Of a stretch of DNA of 64,000 nt, positions 54,001 through 61,017 are shown piece by piece; the stretch's first letter is position 1, and each line of letters opens with the position of its first letter. The position numbers and the translations under genes are program-made. Under the pieces are notes generated by a model. It saw only the letters and a program-made list of their open reading frames with translations. It was not told the DNA's origin and did no database searches. Source of the DNA: an uncultured Bacteroidales bacterium (GTDB lineage: Bacteria; Bacteroidota; Bacteroidia; Bacteroidales; Paludibacteraceae). The DNA lies in assembly GCA_900319645.1 (NCBI GenBank), contig ONPG01000002.1:1-64000 (forward strand), read 5' to 3'.

Positions 54001-54488
54001 CCGAAAAGACAAAGATGCGTAACTTGATCTCATCAATGAGTTTCAATAGTCGCTATTCGCTCTATACGGATCAAGGTGTTTATATGCCTGATGTATATGC
54101 TAGCGGCGCACTTGTTGTTGGTGATGCTTATACCGCTTTCGCAAACCAGATTGATCAAGCTAACGTGAATAAGGGTGCTCGCTTGAACAGCCCTATCATG
54201 TCGCACTATGTTGTTACTGACCAATGTATGGAGGATGGCTCGTTCCTGCGTCTCAACCAACTCACCCTCGGCTACTCTCTGCCGAAAGTTTGGATGGAGA
54301 AAACGAAAGTTATCAACAATATCCGTCTTTATGTTCAGGGTACCAACCTCTTCTGTGCTACCAAGTATAGTGGCTTGGATCCTGAGGTGGATACACGTTC
54401 AAGCAAGAATCCTTTGACTCCTGGTGTTGATTTCTCGGCCTATCCGAAGAGCCGCGGCATTAACGTTGGTTTGAATATTCAATTCTAA
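51066..54488 (+). CDS. SusC/RagA-type TonB-dependent outer-membrane transporter
   Basis: The 1140-residue product is the outer-membrane importer of a glycan utilisation system. After the signal peptide (LFVGMAAEA) there is a carboxypeptidase-regulatory-like domain (VISGTVKDQTGETIISASVVVKGT... FSYIGM), the TonB-box-like VVVTGYGTTKKRDVV, the plug domain (AAEALQGKLSGVTV... IRVRGGTSL) and a long beta-barrel ending VGLNIQF. It is followed by a SusD gene after 20 bases. The enzymes downstream suggest oligogalacturonides or other pectin fragments as substrate, which is inference. Confidence 0.97.
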   Translation: MKLNVSVFRTMILSALLFVGMAAEARVISGTVKDQTGETIISASVVVKGTSLGTVTDFDGNYTIDVPDDAKVLVFSYIGMVTQEINITGDVINVVLSENSEVLEEVVVTGYGTTKKRDVVTSVASVGAEQLKDIPVTSAAEALQGKLSGVTVTTTEGAPDADVKIRVRGGTSLTQSNDPLYIVDGMPVSSISDIAPSDIASMDVLKDAAATAIYGAQGANGVIIITTKDADSNDDKMTFHVDYSGYVGWKKIAKKYDVMDPREFALMQYEWASMKYNTTDPSNSDLRGQFFAYFDKLYNDTKYKDPSDIATTPIATLLDEYNDRSKHEFIDWQDRTFGRTGFNSNQSVSVSGGNKNANFTLSYNRIDDKAIMEQSNYTRNNVAGKAKFKPFKNFTVGFTTRYTSTEVLGSGSNAIKDNGTSTESRLRNCVVYTPTTLLSKDDGSSDDADETFGSLYDPLTTIRDNYKLKKDKKWNIQGYMSYKFAKYFTARVDLGYESRHITTDRYYGPTTYFARNTGRPGIEPGTAQIQVIDEYSSTLTNHNTLEWKQTFNADHNVSVLVGEETVIRKGSTQTENGFGYKGSYDVLNGEIFNYMGQAAYSEFTNYINPRDNQLSFLARANYDYKGRYYITGTFRADCSTRFVKGHQWGYFPSGALAWRMSDEEFMEGASSWLSNLKFRLSLGMAGNNNVDLGYLHPDFLSQQMTYFDMGQGASNILVVGGSDKIAANPNLKWETTITRDFGVDYGFFNERLTGTIDLYWNTTKDLIIRQTMPARYNYQYQNIGSTRNMGMEFSIKGIILDHKSKSLSYNLSVDANISFNKTRVQDLGNVTSMLAQTSCFGSSEYLTTAEFLLEVGQPVGNVLGYQTDGYYTAADFQSYLTSTHAWGLAEGVPSYGDGFLTNKPVPGAIKFKDQDGDGVITDKDKVILGNTVPTHSGGFNINFNIGGEKWGKVDLAANFTFAFGNKILNLSKMEYTTVTEKTKMRNLISSMSFNSRYSLYTDQGVYMPDVYASGALVVGDAYTAFANQIDQANVNKGARLNSPIMSHYVVTDQCMEDGSFLRLNQLTLGYSLPKVWMEKTKVINNIRLYVQGTNLFCATKYSGLDPEVDTRSSKNPLTPGVDFSAYPKSRGINVGLNIQF

Positions 54489-54508
54489 TCTCGTAAATTC
54501 ACAATAAT

Positions 54509-56449
54509 ATGAAAAAATATTTGATTTTAGGTGCTCTTGCACTTACATTTGCCGCTTGCGAGAAAGGTTTCTTTGAGACCGAGTCTCCTTCTGCGATGGA
54601 CGAAGCGGTCTTCAAATCAGCTGACCTTACAGAACAAGCTATCGGCGCTATCTACAACACTTTCGGTGAGGATAAATCGTTCCGTAACCGTCTTTGTGGT
54701 GGCTATGTAGCCATGAATACGGATATTGAGCACGCATCCAAAACCGAGGATGCTGAGTATGCTGCCTATAACATGACAGGAGGTACAGGTAACCTTTCTA
54801 CTTCCAATGGTAAGGATCCATGGGCTTACCTCAACTCTGCTATTGAGCGTGCGAATGTGGTGATTGACGGAATCCGTCTCCACTCGGATACTACAGATGC
54901 AGCGTTTAAGTATCTGCTTGGTGAAGCGCTCACTCTGCGTGCGTTCTGCTATTTGGAGATGGTAAAACTCTGGGGCGATGTGCCGGCAAGCTTTGCTTCG
55001 TTCAATGGTTTCAACCCCGAAGTGCTCTATACGGAGAAACAAGACCGTAATGTGGTTTACGAACAACTCCGCGCAGATCTTAAAGAAGCTGCCCGCTTGA
55101 TGCCTTGGTCTGCTTCCTGCCCGGGTAAGGCACGTAACTATACAGGCCGCCCCAGCAAGGCTCTGGCTCTTGGTCTTCTTGCACGTATGGATATGATGTA
55201 TGCCGGTTTGGCTATGCGACCTGATGTCTTTACTAAGGGAGGCACCAAATCCTGCTCGATTCAGTATAATATCAAAGATGCTGCTAAGCGTCAGGAAATC
55301 TATAAAGAGGCTGCAGAAGCTTGTGCACAAATCATAAAACAAGAGAATTGGAAATTCGAGGAGAAATTCGAAGATGTATTCAAAGATCTTTGCCAGGACG
55401 AAACAGATTATTCCAACTCTGAATGGATCTGGGCGCTTCCGTTCCTTGATGGCGCTCGCGGCCAGGTTCTCGCGCTTACAGGAAATAAGATGTCTACTAA
55501 CTGTCCGGGTGCGTTGATCAATACCATCACTTATGGTAGTGGTAATAGCAATAACACCAAGACTCAGGCAATGATTGAGATCGTTCCGACTTTCTATTAT
55601 GCTTATGATAAGGCTGACAAACGTCGTGATATTACTATCCTGCCTTGGACGTGGGAGTATGACGATGGTAGCGGTACTGCTCCTACTGGTTACACCGAAA
55701 TGGTATTCCCTGGTGTAGGTGCTACGGATAAGAAAGTATATCAGAAAAACTCCAATATTGCTCAACTCTATTGTGGAAAACTGCGTGTGGAGTGGATGGC
55801 ACGTAGCTATGCATCCAACGAGGACTGTGTTGATATGCCTGTACTTCGATATTCCGATATTCTGCTTATGTATGCTGAGGCTACTATCGGTTCTAAAGAG
55901 GGGAATGGTCCTGGAGAACAACTCGGTGTCAGCGCACAGGAGTGTATGGATAAGGTACGCGCACGCGCAGGTCTGTCTTCCGTTCCTGTTACTATCGAGA
56001 ATATCATCAACGAGCGCGCCTTTGAGTTCTGTGGAGAAAATATTCGCAAATATGATCTGATGCGTTGGGGAATCCTCAAGGAGAAACTAATGGAAGCACA
56101 GGCTGCTACATATGACCTGCAGAATGGTACCGGTGCCTATGTCGGACGTCCTGACTCGATTTACTTCCACTATACTCGCAACGATGACTTTGCTCAATCC
56201 GGAGCTGCTTACGTATATGATAAATTTGTAGGTCTGGATTTGGATGCAAAGTGTCCTGCTGAGTACGACAAGGAGAACGGTTGGGTGGCTAAAGCCTTCT
56301 TCTTCAAGGATGATGTGCCCATTATCACAACTGAGAACTGGTATCTCTATAAAGAAGGAACTGATATCGATATGCATCAATACTGGCCTATTTTCGATGT
56401 GAACATCGCGGCTTCTAATGGTACGCTTTGGAATGACTACCTTTATTAA
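54509..56449 (+). CDS. SusD/RagB-type surface glycan-binding lipoprotein
   Basis: The 646-residue product has a lipoprotein signal (ALTFAAC-EKGFFETESPS) and the SusD fold: NTFGEDKSF region with AIGAIYNTF, the TPR-like helices around LLGEALTLRAFCYLEMVKLWGDVP, and the C-terminal RAFEFCGENIRKYDLMRWG motif. It caps the SusC channel at the cell surface and captures the glycan. Its stop overlaps the start region of the pectate lyase gene. Ligand specificity is inferred from the two neighbouring pectin enzymes. Confidence 0.97.
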   Translation: MKKYLILGALALTFAACEKGFFETESPSAMDEAVFKSADLTEQAIGAIYNTFGEDKSFRNRLCGGYVAMNTDIEHASKTEDAEYAAYNMTGGTGNLSTSNGKDPWAYLNSAIERANVVIDGIRLHSDTTDAAFKYLLGEALTLRAFCYLEMVKLWGDVPASFASFNGFNPEVLYTEKQDRNVVYEQLRADLKEAARLMPWSASCPGKARNYTGRPSKALALGLLARMDMMYAGLAMRPDVFTKGGTKSCSIQYNIKDAAKRQEIYKEAAEACAQIIKQENWKFEEKFEDVFKDLCQDETDYSNSEWIWALPFLDGARGQVLALTGNKMSTNCPGALINTITYGSGNSNNTKTQAMIEIVPTFYYAYDKADKRRDITILPWTWEYDDGSGTAPTGYTEMVFPGVGATDKKVYQKNSNIAQLYCGKLRVEWMARSYASNEDCVDMPVLRYSDILLMYAEATIGSKEGNGPGEQLGVSAQECMDKVRARAGLSSVPVTIENIINERAFEFCGENIRKYDLMRWGILKEKLMEAQAATYDLQNGTGAYVGRPDSIYFHYTRNDDFAQSGAAYVYDKFVGLDLDAKCPAEYDKENGWVAKAFFFKDDVPIITTENWYLYKEGTDIDMHQYWPIFDVNIAASNGTLWNDYLY

Positions 56450-57953
56450 TAAATGGGGAATTATCCTGATGGCTTTTGTCCTCTGTCTCTCTGCTTGCAA
56501 GGGAGACGGAGGCAATGAGCCTACGCCTTCTTCATCTGTCATCGCTTTCCCTGAAGCGGAAGGCGGTGGCAAATATGCTTCCGGTGGACGTGAAGGTGTG
56601 GTTATTCATGTCACAACGCTTGATGACGCACGCGACAAATCAACGGGTCAACCCGCTATAGGTACACTCCGCAAGGCTCTCCAGATGGATGGAACGCGTA
56701 CTGTCGTCTTTGATGTTGCCGGTACAATCAATCTGAATAGCCAACTCGAAATAACTGGCGGAAACCTCACTATTGCCGGACAGACAGCTCCCGGAGATGG
56801 TATCTGTATCGCGGGCTATCCTGTGGTCGTCAAAGCCAACAATGTCATCATCCGTTTCCTACGCTTCCGTATGGGAGACCAAAATAAGGTGGAAGGAGAT
56901 GCGCTCACTATCTGCGAGCATAAAAATATTATTGTGGACCACTGTTCGTTCTCATGGTCAACCGACGAGTGCGTCAGTGTCTATGGAAACACAGATTTTA
57001 CCCTCCAATATTGCTTCATTACTGAGAGTTTACGCACGTCAGTACATGATAAAGGATCGCATGGCTATGGTGGAATATGGGGGGGAACCAATGCTTCCTT
57101 CCATCATAATTTGTTAGCGCACCATGATTCCCGTAATCCACGTTTCGACCATGATTTCGTAAATACCAAGTGTGCTGGACCCATTGATTATGTAAATAAT
57201 GTGATTTTTAACTGGGGCGGCAACTCTGCATATGGTGGCGAGGGCACGAATAAAGGTGCTGGTGGACGCCATATTAACATGGTCAATAACTATTATAAAT
57301 ATGGCCCGGCTACAAGCAAAAAATCACGTATCGTCAACCCCACAACCAAAGATGCTGATAACTGCGGTAAGTCACCCGGAGGAACTGTAGAACCCGGAAA
57401 ATTCTATATCACCGGTAATTATGTCTATGGTTCAACTACCGTCACTAACGACAACTGGCAGGGGGTTGACCCCGATGAGTCGAATAAAAAAGACATGTGT
57501 AAATCTACAACTCGTTGGACCGATGGCTTGACAGGTCTTCAGAATGAACAAACAGCCGAAGAAGCATATGAGACAGTCCTTGCGAAAGCAGGTTGTTCCC
57601 TTCATCGAGATGCTGTAGATATGCGAATTGTAGAAGATGTGCGTAATGGAATCGTACGTAATGGACAAATGGTAACTTCTGCTACAGTGACTGGAAGTGT
57701 AACTCCTAAAAAAGGTCAAATAAGTAAGGGGGGACTCATCGATACGCCTTCTGACGTAGGGGGATACCCACTTATCGCAGAGATCCACCGAGCAAATGAC
57801 TATGATACAGACCGTGATGGAATGCCGGACGAATGGGAAGATGCAAATGGACTCGACAAAAATGCTTCTTCTGACAATAAACTCTATACTTTGGATAAAA
57901 ATTATACCAACCTCGAGGTTTATCTCAATAGTTTGGTACATAATTTGTTCTGA
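56418..57953 (+). CDS. Pectate lyase, polysaccharide lyase family 1
   Basis: The 511-residue product is a right-handed parallel beta-helix lyase, cleaving de-esterified homogalacturonan by beta-elimination. It has a lipoprotein signal (VLCLSAC-KGDGG), the N-terminal FPEAEGGGKYASGGREG stretch, the helix core with GNLTIAGQTAPGDGICIAG, DHCSFSWSTDE and HHDSRNPRFDHDF, and a C-terminal calcium-type motif DTDRDGMPDEWEDANGLD. This layout is typical of surface or periplasmic PL1 enzymes of Bacteroidota. The first ATG (56418) and a second at 56433 both overlap the susD end, so the exact start is uncertain but coupled to susD. Confidence 0.93.
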   Translation: MVRFGMTTFINKWGIILMAFVLCLSACKGDGGNEPTPSSSVIAFPEAEGGGKYASGGREGVVIHVTTLDDARDKSTGQPAIGTLRKALQMDGTRTVVFDVAGTINLNSQLEITGGNLTIAGQTAPGDGICIAGYPVVVKANNVIIRFLRFRMGDQNKVEGDALTICEHKNIIVDHCSFSWSTDECVSVYGNTDFTLQYCFITESLRTSVHDKGSHGYGGIWGGTNASFHHNLLAHHDSRNPRFDHDFVNTKCAGPIDYVNNVIFNWGGNSAYGGEGTNKGAGGRHINMVNNYYKYGPATSKKSRIVNPTTKDADNCGKSPGGTVEPGKFYITGNYVYGSTTVTNDNWQGVDPDESNKKDMCKSTTRWTDGLTGLQNEQTAEEAYETVLAKAGCSLHRDAVDMRIVEDVRNGIVRNGQMVTSATVTGSVTPKKGQISKGGLIDTPSDVGGYPLIAEIHRANDYDTDRDGMPDEWEDANGLDKNASSDNKLYTLDKNYTNLEVYLNSLVHNLF

Positions 57954-57977
57954 TGATCTAAAATTTGGATAATTTTG
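57944..57977 (+). promoter_or_regulatory. Possible internal promoter before the GH28 gene
   Basis: TTTG at 57944 and TAATTTTG at 57970-57977 are 26 bases apart, two more than usual in this window. The -33 word lies within the end of the PL1 gene. The leader would be about 22 bases to the ATG at 58006. Confidence 0.45.
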
Positions 57978-58005
57978 TCAATTGTTGACTAAAAACAAAT
58001 ACCCG

Positions 58006-59544
58006 ATGAAAAATAGTCTTTTATCTTTGAGCGTAGCGGTCTTTGCGTTTTTTGCTATGAGCCAAACCGCTTCGGCCCAAACAAAGTATTCCCATTACTA
58101 CCAGAACCTCCCCTGCGCAGTGGAGCAGGTGAAGGAAGTTGTAATCCCTGATTACACCATTTCCATCGTTGATTTCGGTGGAGTGGGCGATGGCGTCACC
58201 GACAATACCGAGGCGTTTGCCAAGGCGCTCAAGCACCTCAAAAAACAAGGAGGTGGACATCTCAATGTGCCAGACGGCAAATGGCTTACTGGCCCAATTA
58301 AACTCGTCAGCAATATGGATCTCCACTTGGCGGACAATGCCGTTATTCTCGGCTCGACCAACAAGGAACTTTATATCCAGAAATCCGATTCCCTTCGCGA
58401 TGGCTCCAAGAAATGCCACGCGCTGATCTATGGTTCCAAACTCGAGAACGTCGCTATCACCGGTCACGGCACGATTGACGGACAGGGTATCTATTGGCGC
58501 CCGATCAAACAAAAGAAAGTCGTTGACCCGGAGGTCATCGCGGCCGACGGAAACGTCTGGGATGAGGTGCTCGCTATGGGAGGTGTTACACGGCCGGACG
58601 GAAATAGCAAGAAATGGCTCGTGTGGTATCCTTTCAACCTTAACAAAGATCTCAATGTCCCCAATATCGCTTCCGACCCGATTGTTCAGGAGAAAATGCG
58701 TCCCCACTTGGTGAACATCACCGATTCCAAGAACATCCTCGTGGAGAACGTACACCTCCTCAATTCCCCGAAATTCCACTTCGTGCCTACGCGCATACAA
58801 AACCTTATTATCGATGGTGTCACCATCCGTTGCCCGCATTGGGCGCAGAACGGCGACGCAATGGACCCGGGTAACATCCAGGTGGCGCTTATCGTCAACT
58901 GCAATATCTCCTGCGGTGACGATGGTATCTGTATGAAGGGTGGAGTTGGTCAGAAAGGTGTCGATGCCGGTCCGCAACGCGATTTCCTCATCACCAACGA
59001 TACCGTCTATCGTGCCCACGGTGGTTTTGTCATCGGTTCGGAGTTCTCCGGCGGCATGCAGCGTCTTGTGGTCAAGGACTGCCGTTTCGAGGGGACCGAC
59101 ATCGGTTGCCGCTTCAAATCCGCTCCCGGACGTGGTGGATGGTGTGAGGATATCTACTGCTATGATATTATCATGAAGGATATCCGCGAATCCGCCTTCC
59201 TCATCTCCTCCGGCTATGCCGACAAGGGAGCCGGCGTTAGTGCTACAGACTCCGACGACAAGAATGCCTTCTTCCCGGATTGGTCCAATATCACCTTCCG
59301 CAATATCACCTGCGTCGGCTCCAAACAGGCGGTCGATATCCAGGGACTCAAAGGCAAACCTGTCCACAACATCCTCTTTGACCAGGTTACAATCATCGGA
59401 AACCGCAATGGTATTAAAATGGAGTGGGCGGAAAACATCAAGTTTGTCAACTGCCAGATCAACCCCAAACCGATGCCGATTACTGAGTACAAAAAGATCA
59501 AAAATGTCCTCTATAACGGCAAAGATCCCGACGCAGCAGAATAA
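58006..59544 (+). CDS. Polygalacturonase-like glycoside hydrolase, family GH28
   Basis: The 512-residue product has a signal peptide (MSQTASAQ) and an N-terminal SIVDFGGVGDGVTDNTEAFAKAL typical of GH28/pectin beta-helix enzymes. Catalytic motifs are recognisable in variant form: N282-G-D284 (NGDAMDPGN), D305-D306 (CGDDGICMKGG), His338 (RAHGGFVIGSE) and RFK at 369-371 in place of RIK. It probably hydrolyses galacturonan or rhamnogalacturonan fragments in the periplasm. A TTG at 57982 extends the ORF, but the ATG at 58006 gives the right signal peptide. The neighbours PL1, SusD and SusC complete the pectin locus. Confidence 0.93.
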   Translation: MKNSLLSLSVAVFAFFAMSQTASAQTKYSHYYQNLPCAVEQVKEVVIPDYTISIVDFGGVGDGVTDNTEAFAKALKHLKKQGGGHLNVPDGKWLTGPIKLVSNMDLHLADNAVILGSTNKELYIQKSDSLRDGSKKCHALIYGSKLENVAITGHGTIDGQGIYWRPIKQKKVVDPEVIAADGNVWDEVLAMGGVTRPDGNSKKWLVWYPFNLNKDLNVPNIASDPIVQEKMRPHLVNITDSKNILVENVHLLNSPKFHFVPTRIQNLIIDGVTIRCPHWAQNGDAMDPGNIQVALIVNCNISCGDDGICMKGGVGQKGVDAGPQRDFLITNDTVYRAHGGFVIGSEFSGGMQRLVVKDCRFEGTDIGCRFKSAPGRGGWCEDIYCYDIIMKDIRESAFLISSGYADKGAGVSATDSDDKNAFFPDWSNITFRNITCVGSKQAVDIQGLKGKPVHNILFDQVTIIGNRNGIKMEWAENIKFVNCQINPKPMPITEYKKIKNVLYNGKDPDAAE

Positions 59545-59556
59545 AAATCAAAAAAT

Positions 59557-59602
59557 CTACATTTTTCGGCAATATGTACTTGCATATGTCCGAAAAATGT
59601 AG
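59557..59602. promoter_or_regulatory. 13-bp perfect inverted repeat abutting a promoter
   Basis: CTACATTTTTCGG (59557-59569) and CCGAAAAATGTAG (59590-59602) are perfect inverted copies. The 20-base spacer contains a further ATATG/CATAT pair. The right arm runs directly into TAACTTTG (59603), and the -33 word lies in the spacer. It starts 12 bases after the GH28 stop. It could be an operator, a cruciform or a terminator without U-tail. Confidence 0.7.
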
Positions 59603-59610
59603 TAACTTTG
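59579..59610 (+). promoter_or_regulatory. Promoter of the small secreted protein gene
   Basis: CTTGCATATGTCC begins at 59579 and TAACTTTG lies at 59603-59610, 24 bases apart, followed by CACTCG. The leader is about 125 nt and contains ATCTCG-rich repeats at 59645-59680. Confidence 0.8.
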
Positions 59611-59644
59611 CACTCGATTTTGGAAAACAAGTGAATATCTCCCG

Positions 59645-59680
59645 TCGAAATCTCGATATATCGCTATCTCGATATCTCGA
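59645..59680. repeat. ATCTCGAT-type leader repeat
   Basis: Overlapping words TCGA, ATCTCG and CGATAT (for example CTATCTCGATATCTCGA) fill this part of the leader before 59739. It is similar in composition to the spacer repeats at 6831 and 7373. Confidence 0.55.
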
Positions 59681-59738
59681 AACAATGAGAATTCAATTAA
59701 TCAAACAATATTATTAACTTTTAAAAACTCAACAAATT

Positions 59739-60437
59739 ATGAAGAAAATTTTCCTCTTTGCAGCTGCCGTTGTTGCAGCTATGACAATTAACGCTAAGGT
59801 TGTAGATCTTACAACAGTCGGTACTACTATTGACGAGTGGACTATTAGTGAGGCTACTTTGAACAATGGCGAGTCCAAACCGGATGAGGGCAAGTATGTT
59901 TACGATATCAAAGGTGGTGTCGCAAGTGTAAGTTATATCAAGAATTTTGCTGATGTAACATTTACTATCCAGAATGGCTCTGATAAGAATAAGGCTTTTG
60001 TCGTATATCCGGGAAAGTGCTATGAGTTTGGTGGTAAGAATGGTATCCTTACGCTTGAGAATACTACCGCTGGTGACAAGATTGTTCTGACTGTTGCTGC
60101 TAAGGGTAGTACTGCTTCTAACTTTGAGGATGCAGCTGGTGCTTACCCTAAAAATGCTGTTGCTGTTTCTACAGACCTCACTCTGCCGGCTAAAGGTAGC
60201 GAAGGTGCCGATGAGCAGGGTTATGTTTGGAAAACCCTGGAGTACACTTCTCTCGGTGGAAATGTAGAAATCAAGGAGTTCGCTGGCGGCTATCGTATCA
60301 AGGCTGTACAAATTGGTGACGCTCAGGCTATCGAGAACACCAATGCTACTGTTAAGTCTGAGAAGTTCTTCCGAGATGGTCAGCTCATCATCCGCAAGAA
60401 TGGTGTTGAGTACAACGCTCTGGGTTCGCAACTCTAA
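59739..60437 (+). CDS. Small secreted beta-rich protein next to the pectin locus
   Basis: The 232-residue product has a clear signal peptide (KKIFLFAAAVVAAMTINA-KVV) and a beta-type mature part with YEFGGKNGILTLENTTAGDKIVLTVAAKG and GYVWKTLEYTSLGGNVEIKEFAGGYRIKAVQIG. A similar domain is attached to some Bacteroidales pectate lyases in my recollection, so a carbohydrate-binding role is possible but unproven. The C-terminus (GQLIIRKNGVEYNALGSQL) resembles the tail of the giant protein at 9467. It has its own promoter and terminator, so its expression may differ from that of the pectin operon. Confidence 0.8.
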   Translation: MKKIFLFAAAVVAAMTINAKVVDLTTVGTTIDEWTISEATLNNGESKPDEGKYVYDIKGGVASVSYIKNFADVTFTIQNGSDKNKAFVVYPGKCYEFGGKNGILTLENTTAGDKIVLTVAAKGSTASNFEDAAGAYPKNAVAVSTDLTLPAKGSEGADEQGYVWKTLEYTSLGGNVEIKEFAGGYRIKAVQIGDAQAIENTNATVKSEKFFRDGQLIIRKNGVEYNALGSQL

Positions 60438-60454
60438 TCCTCCCCTGAATCCGT

Positions 60455-60474
60455 ATCAGCCATACATGGCTGAT
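60455..60474. other. Hairpin ATCAGCC-ATACAT-GGCTGAT
   Basis: A perfect 7-bp stem closing ATACAT. Compared with the hairpin at 20868-20887, the fourth stem pair is A-T instead of C-G, a compensated change, which suggests that the paired form matters. Confidence 0.65.
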
Positions 60475-60475
60475 C

Positions 60476-60510
60476 AAAAAAGGTGTGTCATTAATTGGCA
60501 CACCTTTTTT
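60476..60510 (+). terminator. Terminator of the small secreted protein gene
   Basis: AAAAAAGGTGTG pairs with CACACCTTTTTT around TCATTAATTGG, followed by a run of about nine T. It lies about 40 bases after the stop codon. Confidence 0.9.
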
Positions 60511-60643
60511 TTTCCGTCTCCCCTTCTCCCTTTCAGTTTTCAGTTTTCAATTTTCAGTTTCCGCTTCCATTTTTCATTTTCTGTGAACAAAAATGCCTGT
60601 TTTCCTCTTTTTTTATTCTTTTTTGCATTTTTTTTGAAAAAAA

Positions 60644-60675
60644 TTTGGTCATGTCAGAAAAAAGCAGTACCTTTG
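60644..60675 (+). promoter_or_regulatory. Promoter of tRNA-Leu and rpsU
   Basis: TTTGGTCATGTC at 60644, an A-tract and TACCTTTG at 60668-60675, followed by CACCCGCTTTT. The 44-base block 60643-60686 matches the tRNA-Gln promoter block 61721-61764 at 40 of 44 positions. Confidence 0.85.
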
Positions 60676-60722
60676 CACCCGCTTTTCGGTTGAACTTCAA
60701 TCCGAGATTCCTCGGGATACGT

Positions 60723-60741
60723 AAAGGAGGTAATCCGAATG
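60723..60741 (+). promoter_or_regulatory. Near-perfect Shine-Dalgarno plus ATG in the tRNA-Leu leader
   Basis: AAAGGAGGT (60723-60731) precedes an ATG at 60739 with an 8-base gap after GGAGG. It matches the anti-Shine-Dalgarno at 9 bases. The reading frame stays open through the hairpins and the tRNA into rpsU, which is probably accidental because tRNA processing would cut it. Confidence 0.5.
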
Positions 60742-60789
60742 GTCATCGGGACTCATTTAAGTTTGTATCCGAATGGTCATCGGGACTCA
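60733..60789. repeat. 23-bp direct repeat in the leader
   Basis: Two exact copies of ATCCGAATGGTCATCGGGAC plus TCA at 60733-60755 and 60767-60789, offset by 34 bases. The first includes the ATG at 60739. Confidence 0.9.
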
Positions 60790-60881
60790 AACAGCGAAGC
60801 GTTTGAGAACCGAAGAGGAGCAACTGCGGCGACCTTTTGTCGCTTTGCGACAAACTTCGTCGCAAGCCAGTTGCGACGAAG
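60786..60881. other. Three perfect hairpins directly before tRNA-Leu
   Basis: CTCAAAC (60786-60792)/GTTTGAG (60801-60807), TTTGTCGC (60836-60843)/GCGACAAA (60847-60854) and CTTCGTCGCAA (60855-60865)/TTGCGACGAAG (60871-60881). The last arm ends on the first base of the tRNA. Confidence 0.75.
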
Positions 60882-60960
60882 CCCAGGTGGCGGAATTGGT
60901 AGACGCGTTGGTCTCAAACACCAATGGGAAACCGTGCCGGTTCGATCCCGGCCCTGGGTA
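60881..60960 (+). tRNA. tRNA-Leu (anticodon CAA)
   Basis: Acceptor arms GCCCAGG and CCTGGGT (one G-T end pair), D-arm GCGGAATTGGTAGACGC, anticodon stem TTGGT/ACCAA with loop CTCAAAC (anticodon CAA, reading UUG), an extended class II variable arm (about 11 nt) and T-arm GCCGG-TTCGATC-CCGGC. Discriminator base A at 60960. CCA is not encoded. It lies 57 bases upstream of rpsU with no convincing terminator between, so the two are probably co-transcribed. Confidence 0.93.
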
Positions 60961-61000
60961 CTAAACTTTCGGAGCATTTTTTTCAATCCGAACGTGAAGG

Positions 61001-61010
61001 AAAGGAGGTG
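61001..61010 (+). promoter_or_regulatory. Full Shine-Dalgarno sequence of rpsU
   Basis: AAAGGAGGTG lies 7 bases before the ATG at 61018 and is complementary over 10 bases to the CACCTCCTTT end of Bacteroidota 16S rRNA. No other CDS in the window has a comparable site. In this class the anti-Shine-Dalgarno is normally sequestered with help from bS21, the product of this gene. Confidence 0.85.
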
Positions 61011-61017
61011 TAAAGCT

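Larger units (their letters stand above)
60438..60880. other. Intergenic region: terminator, tRNA-Leu promoter and structured leader
   Basis: These 443 bases contain a self-complementary 20-mer, the terminator of the secreted-protein gene, an AT-rich stretch, the tRNA-Leu promoter, a 23-bp direct repeat, a near-perfect Shine-Dalgarno with an ATG at 60739 and three perfect hairpins. No protein gene is supported. Confidence 0.75.

Noticed and set aside
59557-59602. Phase-variable invertible promoter
   Set aside because: The inverted arms enclose only 20 bases and inversion would not move a complete promoter; no site-specific recombinase is nearby.
60739-61017. N-terminally extended bS21 starting at 60739
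   Set aside because: The extension would be encoded through a complete tRNA-Leu gene, and bS21 has its own strong Shine-Dalgarno at 61001. The upstream ATG is kept only as a possible leader-peptide start.
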